NCBI GenBank assembly: GCA_017629515.1
Contig: JAGBXB010000020.1
Span: forward strand, 21,608 to 85,607
Direction: 5' to 3'
DNA: 64,000 bases
Origin: Lentisphaeria bacterium
GTDB lineage: Bacteria > Verrucomicrobiota > Lentisphaeria > Victivallales > UBA1829
In this document: piece after piece, positions 52,711 to 63,907 of the stretch
How the letters are laid out: each line of letters starts with the position of its first letter
Position numbering within the stretch: position 1 is the first letter of the stretch
Notes under the pieces: model-generated
Told to the model about the DNA's origin: nothing
What the model saw: the letters and a program-made list of their open reading frames with translations, nothing else
Databases searched by the model: none
Translations under genes and position numbers: made by a program

Positions 52711-54534
52711 ATGGGGGTGTTCCGGGAAAAAAATCCGCCTTTCATGCTTGCAATATTGTTTCTTGTGGCGGTATTCTGCTGTTGTTATCCTGTAACGGAA
52801 CTTTGCAGGATGGAACTGGCAAAATCTGAAGGGCTTTATGCGGCACTTACTCTGGAAACAGGTTCCTTCCCTCCGGTATCCAGAGCTCACGGCGAGATCG
52901 TTGCCTATACATATCCCCTGTATCCTCTTCTGGTGAAATTGCTTTATTCCGCCGGGTTCAGTATGGAATTTTCCCTGCGGATACTTCCGGTATTTTTTCT
53001 TGCGATCCTTTCTCTTGTTGTCGGCTTTGCCTGTTACCGGGCGGCATATCTCAACAATTTTACAGCTCTGCTGCACGGAGAGTTTTCTCCGGAAGAGGTG
53101 CGGAAAAATTCCGGAAAAGAGTTGACCGAAGAGGAAAAAACTCTGCCTTTGACAGATTATGAGCGGAAAAAAGACTCCCGGCGGGCGGCTTTACAGGCCT
53201 CTGCAGTCGGCAGCTGCATTATTTTTGCCACCTTCCTTGCCGGGGGGAAAGCCGTCGAGGGCAATCCCGTCATCCTTACCTCTCTTCTGATTTACAGCGG
53301 CTGGATATTATGGTTTTTTCTTGGGGTGGGCAAAGATGCCTGGAACAGAGCGTGGCTTCTTGCTTTTTTTGCCGCTTCTGCTGCTTTTTATAACGGCGGG
53401 TGGTACGCTCTGGGATTTTTCTTCCTTCCCATGTTTTTCCTGAAACGACCTTTGCGGTTCGGTTCAAAATTGCGTTATCCGGGATTTTTTGCAGGGATCG
53501 TTTTATTGCTTCTCACCATCCTTTTCTGGGAGATCCCCCGTTGGGAGGGTGGGTCGTTGATGACTCTTGCGGAACATAATTCCTTACATTCTTTCGGAAA
53601 ATATTTGAGAAACATCTGTTTTATTCCTCTGGATCTGTGTTTGCGTTTTCTTCCCTGGACATTTTTCCTTTATGCGCCGTTTTGTCCGGCGTTGAGTTCC
53701 ATTGACCGTAACCGGCTTTTTATGAAATATCTGCGCAGACTTCTCATTTTTGCGATCCTTTTTTTCTGGCTCAATCCTGTTACGGAAAGCAGGGATTTCC
53801 TGTTGATCGCGCCTGTTCTGGCAACGCTTACGGCACTGGATTACTGGATCGTTGTACGGCGGTACGGGGAGAAATTATGTAAAGTCCTTGCCTGGATCAT
53901 TCCTGTATTTGTTCTTGGCGGGATCATTGCAATTCTACTGTATGTGATTCCTTTTGATGTGTTGAAAAACCTGTTCAGAACAGGGGAGAGTTTTTCATTC
54001 CTTCTGAAAAACCCCATTGGCAGTATTCCATTTTTCCTTGCTATTATTTCTCTTCTTTCCGCACTTCTTGCGTGGAGGTACGGGGTATGGAAGAAAGGCA
54101 GGTGTATATGGCTTGCTGTATTATTGCTTTTCTGCAGTCTGATATGTATTTTCCGGGCGTTTATCGTTCCTTACCGGAATGGGGAACAGGGGAAGAAGAT
54201 CCTTGCCTTGAAATTGCGTAATGCGTTGGGTGAGGCATATTCACCTGAAATGACCATCTATATGGATGGCAGGATCGGCGGATTGTATGAAGAAGGGTTT
54301 TATCTGGGGACAAAGATCCGGAAAATACGGGAGTTGCGGCAGATTTCGGAAATAACGGAAAAGTCCGTTTTCGTGCTTTCTGTAAGGAATATCCCTCCGG
54401 GAGACACCCGGAGAAACTGGACGAAACTTGTCCAGATCAACTATAAAAATCAGAATTTATATATCTGGAAAGGTACTTTGCATGTGAGAAAATACTCACA
54501 GGAAGAAGAAGCCATCCGCAATATGCAGTTTTAA
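52711..54534 (+). CDS. GT-C family membrane glycosyltransferase (ArnT-like)
   Basis: A 607-residue polytopic protein with about 12 helices. The first periplasmic loop has ELCRMELAKSEGLYAA, like the Asp/Glu-bearing loop of ArnT and PMT-type enzymes that use polyprenyl-phosphate sugars. A soluble charged stretch (about 115-155) separates helices 2 and 3, and the last about 120 residues are periplasmic. It could modify lipid A or another envelope glycan; the substrate is unknown. The ATG at 52711 follows AAGG and starts two bases past the dgt stop; the GTG at 52705 overlaps it. Confidence 0.75.
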   Translation: MGVFREKNPPFMLAILFLVAVFCCCYPVTELCRMELAKSEGLYAALTLETGSFPPVSRAHGEIVAYTYPLYPLLVKLLYSAGFSMEFSLRILPVFFLAILSLVVGFACYRAAYLNNFTALLHGEFSPEEVRKNSGKELTEEEKTLPLTDYERKKDSRRAALQASAVGSCIIFATFLAGGKAVEGNPVILTSLLIYSGWILWFFLGVGKDAWNRAWLLAFFAASAAFYNGGWYALGFFFLPMFFLKRPLRFGSKLRYPGFFAGIVLLLLTILFWEIPRWEGGSLMTLAEHNSLHSFGKYLRNICFIPLDLCLRFLPWTFFLYAPFCPALSSIDRNRLFMKYLRRLLIFAILFFWLNPVTESRDFLLIAPVLATLTALDYWIVVRRYGEKLCKVLAWIIPVFVLGGIIAILLYVIPFDVLKNLFRTGESFSFLLKNPIGSIPFFLAIISLLSALLAWRYGVWKKGRCIWLAVLLLFCSLICIFRAFIVPYRNGEQGKKILALKLRNALGEAYSPEMTIYMDGRIGGLYEEGFYLGTKIRKIRELRQISEITEKSVFVLSVRNIPPGDTRRNWTKLVQINYKNQNLYIWKGTLHVRKYSQEEEAIRNMQF

Positions 54535-54559
54535 GAAAAAACAAAAGAAGAGAAGAATT

Positions 54560-55633
54560 ATGGATAACGGAAGAAAAAGTATGGAAAAAACAGTGAAGAA
54601 ACCGGAACTGGCCTTTGCGTCGGAAGCTGATCTTTTGCAGTTTGTAAAAAGCGTATCTGAACCTGCCTACCGGGCAAAACAGATCATGGAATGGATCGGG
54701 AAAAAACGTATTTCCGATCCGGATAAAATGACCAATCTTTCCGCTGCATTGCGGGAAAAACTCAAAGAATATTTTTCGTGCAGCGGCGTAAAGATCCTGG
54801 AAAAAAGAGAAGCCGGAGACGGCTCCTGTAAACTGCTTCTGGGGCTGGAAGACGGCGAAAGTATCGAATGTGCCATCATCGTTGCCAAAGACGGCCGTAA
54901 TACCTTTTGTTTGAGTACCCAGGTGGGGTGTCCTGTCCGGTGTTCTTTCTGTGCCAGCGGCGAACATGGACTTGTACGCAATCTTACAGCAGGGGAAATC
55001 ATTGAACAGTATCTTCTGTCCAGTTCCATTATCGGCAAAGCTCCGGACAATGTGGTCATTATGGGAATAGGCGAACCGCTCCTCAATTATGACAACCTTG
55101 TAGGAGCGTTGGAAAAAATCTGTGATCCCGACGGCATCGGGCTTGCTGCAAGGAGAGTAACCATTTCCACAAGCGGCTGGACTCCCGGAATACGCAGTCT
55201 GGCAAGAAAAGGCAGGCAGTGGAATCTTGCAGTTTCCCTCCATGCGCCGGATGATAAAACAAGAGCTTTGCTCATCCCCGGGAAATTCCGCAGGGATATC
55301 AAAGATATTCTGGATGCCTGTAAAATGCACCGGGAAGCGACAGGCAGATTGCTTACCTTTGAATATGTGCTTCTTAAAGATGTGAATGATTCCAAAGAGT
55401 TGGCTTCTGCGCTTGTGAAAGTGGCAAGACAGGCGGATGCAAAAGTAAATCTCATCCCTTACAACGAAGCCAATGGCGGTTTCACCCGTCCGGACAGGGA
55501 GACTGTGAAAAAATTTGCTTCTGTTCTTGAACGGGCAGGAGTACCTGTTACTGTCCGTGTGGAAAAAGGTTTTGAATCGGATGCCGCATGCGGGCAGTTG
55601 CGTTCCTCTGCGGAAAAAAGGAGAAACAAATGA
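54560..55633 (+). CDS. rlmN: 23S rRNA (adenine2503-C2)-methyltransferase
   Basis: A 357-residue radical-SAM methyltransferase, which methylates C2 of A2503 in 23S rRNA and A37 of some tRNAs. The cluster motif is GCPVRCSFC (C124, C128, C131), with GIGEPLLNYDN and STSGWTPGI following. A C-terminal Cys near 344 (AACGQLR) is the methyl-accepting residue of the family. RAKQIMEWIGKK is the usual N-terminal element. The stop overlaps the next gene's ATG by four bases. Confidence 0.95.
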   Translation: MDNGRKSMEKTVKKPELAFASEADLLQFVKSVSEPAYRAKQIMEWIGKKRISDPDKMTNLSAALREKLKEYFSCSGVKILEKREAGDGSCKLLLGLEDGESIECAIIVAKDGRNTFCLSTQVGCPVRCSFCASGEHGLVRNLTAGEIIEQYLLSSSIIGKAPDNVVIMGIGEPLLNYDNLVGALEKICDPDGIGLAARRVTISTSGWTPGIRSLARKGRQWNLAVSLHAPDDKTRALLIPGKFRRDIKDILDACKMHREATGRLLTFEYVLLKDVNDSKELASALVKVARQADAKVNLIPYNEANGGFTRPDRETVKKFASVLERAGVPVTVRVEKGFESDAACGQLRSSAEKRRNK

Positions 55634-56739
55634 TAAATGGAAAAACCGTATGGTTTTGTGTTGCTTTTGCTGCTTTCTTTCTTTGTGCCTGTGCCAATAA
55701 AAATGTTTCTTTCGTTTGTCCTCCGCAGGCGGATATCCTGGAAGGAAAGATCCTTGCCGGAGATGTGGAGGGAGTAAAAAAGATCCTGACACCTTCTCTT
55801 GCTTCTTCCTGCACAAAAAAGAAAGTTCCCCTGATCGTTCTTGCTTCCGCATACGGTAAAAAAGAGATCGTGACTCTTCTTTTGGATAAGGGGGCATTCA
55901 TCCATGCCGCAGATGAAAAAAACAATACGGCATTGCATGTTGCCGCAGGAAAAGACTATGTGGAAATTGTGGAAATACTGTTGAAACGGGGGGCGGATAT
56001 CAATGCTGCCGGATATTACGGGAGAACTCCCATAATGGAGGCAGGGCGTTGCGGAAGCCGGAAAGTTTTCGATCTTCTTCTGGAAAAAGGTGCGGATATC
56101 CATAAGAAAGATGAATTGAAAAGAACTCTTCTCATGTATGTTTGCATGGGGGCGGAAGACCAAAATCTCATGGTGAAAAAACTTCTGGAAAAAGGAGCGG
56201 AAAAAGTTGCGGCGGATCATCAGGGCAGACTGCCTGTTGTATTTGCCGGGGAAAGAAAGCATACGAAAAGTGCTTTATTGCTTCTGGATGGATATAAGGA
56301 TTTTTCCGAAGAGGGAAATTTTGCCATCGGACTTGTTGCCATGAGAGGTGCGATCAGGGGAAAGGATAAAGAACTTGCCGGATATATTCTGGATAAAAAA
56401 CTCCCTCTGAACTGGAATGAGCGTACAATCCGAACTCTTCTGCGCCGGATCAATGCTTCCGGAATATACCGTTTGATGGCGCGTAATGAACTTATGGACA
56501 TCAAACGCGCTCCCCTTCTTTATGCGGCAAAGGAAAACAATCTGGAAATGGTAAAATTTCTTCTTGCCAACGGAGCGGATATCATGCAGAAAGATGAAAA
56601 AGGGTATGATGCACTTTCTCTTGCCACGGAAAGAAATATCGTTTCCTTTCTGAAAAAAGAGAAAGGGAAGAAAGTAAAACAAGAGAAAAACGGAAGAAAA
56701 AAAGACGCGTTTTTCAAAGGGAAAATACTGGGAAATTGA
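55630..56739 (+). CDS. Ankyrin-repeat lipoprotein
   Basis: A 369-residue protein with a lipoprotein signal: residues 7-18 are hydrophobic and L18-C-A-C21 is a lipobox, so it is anchored in an envelope membrane. The rest is ankyrin repeats (about six to eight): NNTALHVAAGKDYVEIVEILLKRGADI is a textbook unit (split), with others at YYGRTPIMEAG, LKRTLLMYV and APLLYAAKENNLEMVKFLL. The last about 30 residues are strongly basic. Such proteins bind other proteins; no partner is evident. The ATG at 55630 overlaps the rlmN stop and follows AAAGGAG. Confidence 0.85.
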   Translation: MINGKTVWFCVAFAAFFLCACANKNVSFVCPPQADILEGKILAGDVEGVKKILTPSLASSCTKKKVPLIVLASAYGKKEIVTLLLDKGAFIHAADEKNNTALHVAAGKDYVEIVEILLKRGADINAAGYYGRTPIMEAGRCGSRKVFDLLLEKGADIHKKDELKRTLLMYVCMGAEDQNLMVKKLLEKGAEKVAADHQGRLPVVFAGERKHTKSALLLLDGYKDFSEEGNFAIGLVAMRGAIRGKDKELAGYILDKKLPLNWNERTIRTLLRRINASGIYRLMARNELMDIKRAPLLYAAKENNLEMVKFLLANGADIMQKDEKGYDALSLATERNIVSFLKKEKGKKVKQEKNGRKKDAFFKGKILGN

Positions 56740-56760
56740 GATAGGAAAAGGGGTGAAAAG

Positions 56761-58436
<1,676 letters not shown>

Positions 58437-58439
58437 GTT

Positions 58440-59195
58440 ATGCCGGAAAAATCTTCCATAAGAGTGACTCTCCCTCAATGCCGGGAGAGTCTTTCTGTTT
58501 TTTTACGCTATTCTCCAAAAGCCGCAAGGTGTACTTTAAGGGTGAAAGAGGAGAATGTTGAACTTGTTCTGCCTCTTTTTATGCCGCAGAGTGAAGCCCT
58601 TTCCTTTCTGGAAAGTTGTCTGCCCTGGCTGGAAAAAACTTTGAAAAAACGTTGGCTTCTTCCTGGAATGTCCGGAAGAAAAAAGGTCATCCGGGAATAT
58701 CCTGACAAATTGACTTTTTCTGCATTGGGGAAAGTCTGTCCTGTTTTTTATACTTTCCTTGATGTCCCCTGGGTGGGGGTGAAAATGGATGAGGAAAATT
58801 CCTGTATGCGGGTAAGTGGAAATGTCTTGTGTCCGGAAGCGGTAACAGAGGCATTGGAAAATTTTATTTTACGGAAAGCGGAAGAGTATCTTAAGGAAAA
58901 ATTGCGCCAGTTATCTTATGAGACCGCATTTCCATATAAAAAATGTGCTGTTCGTCTGCAAAGTACAAGATGGGGTTCCTGCTCTTCTTCCGGTACGATT
59001 TCCCTCAATGCCATGTTGCTGTTTGTTCCGGAAGAGTGTGTGCATTATGTTCTCATCCATGAATTATGTCATATAAAGCACATGGATCATTCCTCTTTTT
59101 TCTGGCAGGAAGTGGCAAAATATGTTCCCCGGTGGAAGTATTACCGTTCTTTATTGAAACGCACCCCTGTTCCCGTATTGGGGAAAAGGTCATAA
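58440..59195 (+). CDS. YgjP-like metallopeptidase-domain protein (DUF45/M48-like)
   Basis: A 251-residue protein of the YgjP/DUF45 family. The C-terminal part has QSTRWGSCSSSGTISLN and the zinc motif HELCHIKHMDHSSFFW (HExxH plus a downstream His). Family members are putative zinc proteases of the WSS1/SprT type; E. coli YgjP has also been described as a UTP pyrophosphatase. It starts three bases after the tgt stop, so it is the last gene of the long plus-strand chain. A hairpin follows. Confidence 0.88.
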   Translation: MPEKSSIRVTLPQCRESLSVFLRYSPKAARCTLRVKEENVELVLPLFMPQSEALSFLESCLPWLEKTLKKRWLLPGMSGRKKVIREYPDKLTFSALGKVCPVFYTFLDVPWVGVKMDEENSCMRVSGNVLCPEAVTEALENFILRKAEEYLKEKLRQLSYETAFPYKKCAVRLQSTRWGSCSSSGTISLNAMLLFVPEECVHYVLIHELCHIKHMDHSSFFWQEVAKYVPRWKYYRSLLKRTPVPVLGKRS

Positions 59196-59204
59196 AAAAG
59201 AAAT

Positions 59205-59232
59205 GACTGCACCCCTGTACGGAAGTGCAGTC
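59205..59232. terminator. Hairpin between the DUF45 gene and the YaaW-like gene
   Basis: GACTGCAC (59205-59212) pairs with GTGCAGTC (59225-59232), 12-base loop. It lies between convergent genes. T-runs are modest on either strand. Confidence 0.6.
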
Positions 59233-59240
59233 TGTAAAAA

Positions 59241-59987
59241 TTATTCAGGATCATTCCTTCCCAACAATTTCATTTCTGCCCGTTTACGCAGCATGGCAAT
59301 ATAAATAACACATGGGATCGTGATCCTTTTAGCGGGACCTGCAATATCTACGGCAGCCCATGCTCCTGTGATGATCCAGCCAACGGGACCAAAGACAATG
59401 GAAAGGGATTTTGTTAAAGTAGAATAGGCAATAAAGGGCAGAGTTGTATGGAAGATACTTGTTGCAATGGCTTTCATAATCATTACTGCGAGCTGATAGC
59501 CGGCAAATCCCCCGGATTTGAAAAGAAGAATAATGGCGGAGGTGAGTGACGGGCCTGTAAGATTTTTCCATTCAAGTTTATTATCTTTTTCCAATTCTTT
59601 CAAAATAGTTTGTTTTTCAGCATCGGTCATATCTTCCAGAGCTTTACTTAAAACGGTTTCAAGAATGGCGTTTTCGATATGCTCAATGGAACTTTCCTTG
59701 TTGAACGGTGCTTTCAGGGCTTTTGCCACATCACATACGATTTCTTTATAAGCGGGGCCCTCTTTACGCCAGATATTGGCAAATGAATTACCTCCGAATT
59801 CACGGATCTCTTTTGCTATGAGATTGGCATATTGGCGGTGATCCGGTGAAAATTTCTTGTATTCTTCTTGTGATGTCAAGCCATTTGTCATCGTTTTGGT
59901 CAGTACATCCACTAAAAACTGCAACTCTTCATTACTTGCTATTTCAATGATCGGATTAAGATCATTGTCATGAACTGTGATACTCAT
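59241..59987 (-). CDS. YaaW/UPF0174-family protein
   Basis: A 248-residue protein resembling E. coli YaaW (UPF0174, DUF3944-type). Matching segments are FSPDHRQYANLIAKEIREFGGNSFAN (split), YKEIVCDVAKALK, GGFAGYQLAVMIMKAIA and FGPVGWIITGAWAAVDIAGPAKRITIP. Two hydrophobic stretches near 150-180 and 195-225 could enter a membrane. The function is unknown. The family is patchily distributed, and the gene stands alone between a chain of housekeeping genes and ftsY, followed upstream by 540 bases without a clear gene. This suggests acquisition by transfer. The ATG at 59987 follows AAAGGAAA. Confidence 0.82.
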   Translation of the reverse strand: MSITVHDNDLNPIIEIASNEELQFLVDVLTKTMTNGLTSQEEYKKFSPDHRQYANLIAKEIREFGGNSFANIWRKEGPAYKEIVCDVAKALKAPFNKESSIEHIENAILETVLSKALEDMTDAEKQTILKELEKDNKLEWKNLTGPSLTSAIILLFKSGGFAGYQLAVMIMKAIATSIFHTTLPFIAYSTLTKSLSIVFGPVGWIITGAWAAVDIAGPAKRITIPCVIYIAMLRKRAEMKLLGRNDPE

Positions 59988-60120
59988 TTTGTCTGTTTCC
60001 TTTTTGTTTGGTGTTGCAGAACATTGGGCAAAAAAAGAAGGCGTACATCAAAGTTTTAACACGAGGTACGCCAATACCCACAGCACAAACGATGAAGATA
60101 CGCCCGAACAAGTCGGACAT
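59968..60120 (-). CDS. Possible 50-residue ORF upstream of the YaaW-like gene
   Basis: A minus-strand ATG at 60120 opens a 50-codon frame starting MSDLFGRIFIVCAVGIG and ending inside the YaaW-like gene, 20 bases past its start. It has a hydrophobic middle and a polar tail. I have no firm evidence that it is translated. It could be a small leader or chance. Confidence 0.2.
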   Translation of the reverse strand: MSDLFGRIFIVCAVGIGVPRVKTLMYAFFFCPMFCNTKQKGNRQNEYHSS

Positions 60121-60470
60121 ATCCCCTTTGTTGATGTGCTGTAATGAAGTTTGGCGTTTTCGTGTTGCTCATCAAAAGAGATACGAATATCTGTATTATT
60201 TGAATTTATTATGCAGCTTCTCTATTTCGTCAATAATCTGCTTCTCCTGTTTAATGACACCGGACCATCCGGAAGTCTGTGGTTAATATACTCCATGAAA
60301 TTTAAATTACAATGAATAAATCCTTGATGTGAATGTCTTTTGCGGCATATTTCAAGGGAAAAATCAAAAACAGTACAACAATTTATTTAAAATTCTATAG
60401 GAAATCTTGCGGCAGGGGAATTGCGTAACCGGATTCGGGAGAACCAAAAGCCTGTATGTCAATTCTGGGT
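59988..60470. other. Gene-poor flank with nested inverted repeats
   Basis: No convincing gene lies here. Inverted pairs include GGCGTAC (60040-60046) with GTACGCC (60066-60072), ACAGCACA (60080-60087) with TGTGCTGT (60135-60142), and AACACGA (about 60059) with TCGTGTT (about 60160). On the minus strand, near 60200-60260, a short frame reads KQEKQIIDEIEKLHNKFK and stops. It resembles the coiled C-terminal end of a larger protein, perhaps a gene remnant. Confidence 0.4.
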
Positions 60471-60471
60471 A

Positions 60472-60516
60472 GAAAAAAATCAGAGGAAAGAATCAGGTTT
60501 TCAACTCTTTCCTCTG
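60472..60516 (-). terminator. Rho-independent terminator after ftsY
   Basis: An 11-bp stem (60481-60491 with 60506-60516) is followed on the minus strand by a T-run (60472-60479). It ends the ribBA-ribH-nusB-ftsY unit. Confidence 0.85.
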
Positions 60517-60530
60517 AAAATTCCGGAATA

Positions 60531-61451
60531 TTATTTTTCTCCGAAGAAAATAGCGTCGCAGTAATCTTCTGCGGAAAATTCTTTCAGATCATCCGGAGCT
60601 TCCCCCAAACCGGCAAAAAGTACAGGAAGATGAAACTCTTCCTGAATTGCCGCGGCGGCTCCACCTTTGCCCGTTCCATCCAGTTTCGTGAGAACAAGGG
60701 CACTTGCTCCGGAAACAGAGGCAAATTCCCTTGCCTGACTTATGGCATTTGTCCCGATGCTTGCATCAATGGTAAGCAATGTTTCATGGGGCGCTTCCGG
60801 CGCAAGTTTTTTAATGATACGCAGGATCTTGGCAAGTTCATCCATAAGCCATTTCTGATTCTGCTGTCTGCCAGCGGTATCAATAATGAGAATATCCACA
60901 TTCCGCGCAATGGCGGCAGAAACGGCATCATAGGCTACCGATGCGGAATCCGCTCCCGTTTTTGCCGCAATGACCGTTGAAGAGGTGCGTTCCCCCCACA
61001 GTTTCAACTGTTCTACGGCGGCGGCACGGAATGTATCACAGGCGGCAAGCATGACCTTTTTCCCCTGTTTATTCCATAAATACGCCATTTTCCCCGCGGT
61101 AGTGGTTTTTCCGCTGCCGTTGACCCCGACCATAAGGATAATGGTAGGGCCATCCGGATTGAACCGGAGTGGACGGGAACCCTCTTTGAGCATGGCAACC
61201 ATATTATCTCTTGCCACCTGCAGAATATCCTGTGTACCGTTAAGCAAGCCTCTTTCGTACTTATCGCGCAGATCATCCACGATCTTTTTTGCCGCGTTGA
61301 TCCCGAGATCCGATGCCACAAGTTCCGCTTCAAGAGCCTTGAAAGTTGCCTCATCCCATTTCTTTACTTCGGTAAAGATCCCGGTAACGGTTCTGGAAAT
61401 ACTTGTAGCAGTTTTCTGCAACCCTTTTTTGAATACATCAAAGAAAGACAT
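60531..61451 (-). CDS. ftsY: Signal recognition particle receptor FtsY
   Basis: A 306-residue SRP-receptor GTPase, which docks SRP-ribosome complexes at the inner membrane. The N domain (about 1-95) is followed by the G domain: GVNGSGKTTTAGKMA (P-loop), DTFRAAAVEQL, DTAGRQ, TKLDGTGKGG and FAGLGEAPDDLKEF. It lacks the long acidic N-terminal A domain of E. coli FtsY, like many bacterial forms; the first 20 residues include an amphipathic stretch. Its ATG overlaps the nusB stop by one base. It is the last gene of the riboflavin-controlled message. Confidence 0.96.
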   Translation of the reverse strand: MSFFDVFKKGLQKTATSISRTVTGIFTEVKKWDEATFKALEAELVASDLGINAAKKIVDDLRDKYERGLLNGTQDILQVARDNMVAMLKEGSRPLRFNPDGPTIILMVGVNGSGKTTTAGKMAYLWNKQGKKVMLAACDTFRAAAVEQLKLWGERTSSTVIAAKTGADSASVAYDAVSAAIARNVDILIIDTAGRQQNQKWLMDELAKILRIIKKLAPEAPHETLLTIDASIGTNAISQAREFASVSGASALVLTKLDGTGKGGAAAAIQEEFHLPVLFAGLGEAPDDLKEFSAEDYCDAIFFGEK

Positions 61452-62095
61452 TATTTCTTTTCTCCGATGCTGTTTGCATTGTTTCTGGGTCTTGCCGTGC
61501 CTTTACCCGTTCTGGGGGGAGGGGGATTCTTACTTCCCGGAGGCAGTTCCCCTTTCACACTGTTCAGGATCCCGTTGATAAAAAGTCCGCTTCTTTCACT
61601 GCCGAACTCTTTGGAGATCTCAATGGCTTCATCAATGCTGACTACTGCCGGAATATCCGGAAAGTTTTCCAGTTCGTAGATGGCGACCCTCATAATATTT
61701 TTATCCACCACCGGCATACGGGTGATATCCCACTGCCTGGAGAATTTTTCCAGAAGTGAATTGATGTGATCCATCTTTTCCAAAACTCCGGCAATAAGTT
61801 TTTCCGCATAAGCGCGTCCTTTGCGGAAGATCCTGCCTTCGGCAAATTTACCGGAATACTCTGCCTGTTTCCAGAAATTTTCCAGATTTTCCGTCAGATC
61901 ATCGCTTCCGGCGATCTCATACTGATAAAGAAACTGCATGGCAAGTTCCCTGCCCAGTCTTTTGAAGTGACGCACCACTTCCCGGGGGGGAGCAGCATTT
62001 TTCCCGGCAAAACTCTTTTTGAGTTCCCGGAGTTCTTCTTCTATAAATCCATCTTCCTCAAATACCGTGGAAAGATCTTTTTCCTCATCCATCAT
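61451..62095 (-). CDS. nusB: Transcription antitermination factor NusB
   Basis: A 214-residue NusB, which binds boxA RNA with S10 in rRNA antitermination. The core (about 45-180) has GRELAMQFLYQYE, NIMRVAIYELENFPDIPAVVSIDEAIEISKEFGSERSGLFINGIL (read in parts), the usual conserved end. The family is about 140 residues; the surplus is an acidic N-terminal extension (about 1-40) and a Pro/Gly/Lys-rich tail (about 180-214). It lies one base after ribH, the common ribH-nusB pair. Confidence 0.95.
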   Translation of the reverse strand: MMDEEKDLSTVFEEDGFIEEELRELKKSFAGKNAAPPREVVRHFKRLGRELAMQFLYQYEIAGSDDLTENLENFWKQAEYSGKFAEGRIFRKGRAYAEKLIAGVLEKMDHINSLLEKFSRQWDITRMPVVDKNIMRVAIYELENFPDIPAVVSIDEAIEISKEFGSERSGLFINGILNSVKGELPPGSKNPPPPRTGKGTARPRNNANSIGEKK

Positions 62096-62096
62096 C

Positions 62097-62585
62097 TTAA
62101 CAACCTTCCGGAAGTGCTTTCATAAGGTTAGCCATTTCAATAGCGGAATGGGCGGCATCAGCACCTCTGTTACCGGCTTTGGTACCGCTGCGTTCAATAG
62201 CCTGCTCGATATTTTCTGTGGTGACAACTCCGTAGATAGCGGGAATGCCGTGTTTGAGAGCCAGTTCACCGAGGGCTTTGGAGACTTGTCCATTGATGTA
62301 GGAAGCATGAGCTGTGGAACCCTGAATGACTACACCCAGAGCGATAACAGCATCATATTTGCCGCTCTGCATGAGTTTGGAAACCGCAAGGGGGATCTCA
62401 AAAGAACCGGGAACGTATGCCACAGAAAGATTTTCCTCTTTTCCGCCGTGACGGAAAAATGTATCCATTGCTCCGCCCAGAAGTTTGCTTACAAAAAATT
62501 CATTGAATCGGGCGCATACCACTGCCAGGCGTACATTTTCTGCAGAAAGCAGACCTTCATAAACTGTTGCGGGTTTCTTATCCAT
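62097..62585 (-). CDS. ribH: 6,7-dimethyl-8-ribityllumazine synthase
   Basis: A 162-residue lumazine synthase, which condenses the RibBA product (dihydroxybutanone phosphate) with the pyrimidine intermediate; it usually assembles as a 60-mer or pentamer. Signatures are VCARFNEFFVSKLL, VPGSFEIPLAVSKL, ALGVVIQGSTAHASYI and NRGADAAHSAIEMANL. The ATG at 62585 follows AAAGGA. It stands 38 bases after ribBA. Confidence 0.96.
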   Translation of the reverse strand: MDKKPATVYEGLLSAENVRLAVVCARFNEFFVSKLLGGAMDTFFRHGGKEENLSVAYVPGSFEIPLAVSKLMQSGKYDAVIALGVVIQGSTAHASYINGQVSKALGELALKHGIPAIYGVVTTENIEQAIERSGTKAGNRGADAAHSAIEMANLMKALPEGC

Positions 62586-62623
62586 TTTTTATTTCCTTTC
62601 TTTGTTTTGTGTATATGAATTCT

Positions 62624-63901
62624 TTATTTGTTTTCAGAAAAAAAACTTCCCAGAGAACAGGCTTCGCAACTGCACTTGCCTCCGGCGGAAGTGTGCTGCA
62701 CAGGGGCGTCATCCAGCAGATGCCCCATACGCACTTTTTTGGTTTCCAGATACACTCTGTCACTTTCCTGCGGCGGGATCACAATGGGAACTCTTTCAAT
62801 GATTTTCAAACCGTAACCGTCGATCCCCACGATCTTCTGGGGATTATTGGTAAGAAGACGCACTCCACTTATTCCCAGATCCAGCAATATCTGCGCTCCC
62901 ACACCATATTCCCGTAAATCGGCAGGGAATCCCAGACGCTCATTGGCTTCAATGGTATCACAGCCCTGTTCCTGCAACTTATAGGCGTGGATCTTGTTTT
63001 CCAGTCCGATGCCTCTTCCCTCCTGACGCATATAGACCAGTACGCCGCATCCTTCCGCAGCGATCCTTTCCATTGCGGAGGACAACTGCTCACCGCAATC
63101 ACAGCGTAAAGAACCGAAAACATCTCCTGTAAGACATTCACTGTGCATTCTTGTCAGTACGGAATCTTTTCCTTTCACATCCCCCATGACCAACGCAAGA
63201 TGGGTGGAATTATCCACCAGGGAACGGTAAAGATACATCTGGAATTTTCCGTATTTGGTGGGCAGCTGGACGCTTTCTTCGCAAACAACAAGTTTTTCCG
63301 TTTTTCTGCGGTAGGCAATAAGATCGGCAATGGAAAGGATCTTCATGCCGAATCTCTTTTTGAATTCCACAAGATCCGGAAGTCTCGCCATGTGCCCGTC
63401 ATCTCTGGTGATCTCGCAAATGACGCCTGCCGGGTAAAAGCCGCAGAGTCTTGCAAGATCCACAGCTGCTTCGGTATGCCCTGTTCTCTGCAGAACCCCG
63501 CCGGGTTTGGCGGCAATGGGGAATACATGTCCGGGGATCCCGAAATCACTGCGTTTGCTTTTGCTGTCCATAATGGTTTTTATGGTATTGATCCGGTCAA
63601 ATACGGATATGCCGGTGCTGCCGGTAAGGGCATCCACGCTCTCTGTAAAAGCTGTCTGGAAATGGTCTGTGGAGGGGGCACGGTATATCCCCAGTTCTTT
63701 TGCACGCTCCTGGGTGATGGGCATACAGACAAGTCCTCTGGCGTGAGTGATCATCATATTGAGGATCTCCGGGGTGATGGTTTCTGCGGGGCAGACGATA
63801 TCCCCTTCATTTTCCCGGTTTTCGTCATCTACCACGATCACAGGTTTTCCTGCCTTTATATCCAGCAGTACATCTTCCACGCTGTCAATGGCTCTGGTCA
63901 T
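62624..63901 (-). CDS. ribBA: 3,4-dihydroxy-2-butanone-4-phosphate synthase / GTP cyclohydrolase II
   Basis: A 425-residue bifunctional riboflavin enzyme. The RibB half (about 1-205) has [13 protein letters not shown] (acidic metal loop), [31 protein letters not shown] (read in parts). The RibA half (about 206-405) has the zinc motif [22 protein letters not shown] and the Arg/Tyr region. The C-terminal end [11 protein letters not shown] is an extra Cys-rich tail. The ATG at 63901 follows GGAGAAGG. It is the first gene of an FMN-riboswitch-controlled unit with ribH, nusB and ftsY. Confidence 0.96.
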   Translation of the reverse strand: MTRAIDSVEDVLLDIKAGKPVIVVDDENRENEGDIVCPAETITPEILNMMITHARGLVCMPITQERAKELGIYRAPSTDHFQTAFTESVDALTGSTGISVFDRINTIKTIMDSKSKRSDFGIPGHVFPIAAKPGGVLQRTGHTEAAVDLARLCGFYPAGVICEITRDDGHMARLPDLVEFKKRFGMKILSIADLIAYRRKTEKLVVCEESVQLPTKYGKFQMYLYRSLVDNSTHLALVMGDVKGKDSVLTRMHSECLTGDVFGSLRCDCGEQLSSAMERIAAEGCGVLVYMRQEGRGIGLENKIHAYKLQEQGCDTIEANERLGFPADLREYGVGAQILLDLGISGVRLLTNNPQKIVGIDGYGLKIIERVPIVIPPQESDRVYLETKKVRMGHLLDDAPVQHTSAGGKCSCEACSLGSFFSENK

Positions 63902-63907
63902 AAATCC

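Noticed and set aside
60008..60286. A 92-codon plus-strand frame beside the YaaW-like gene
   Set aside because: It has no ribosome site or family features and is crossed by several inverted repeats.
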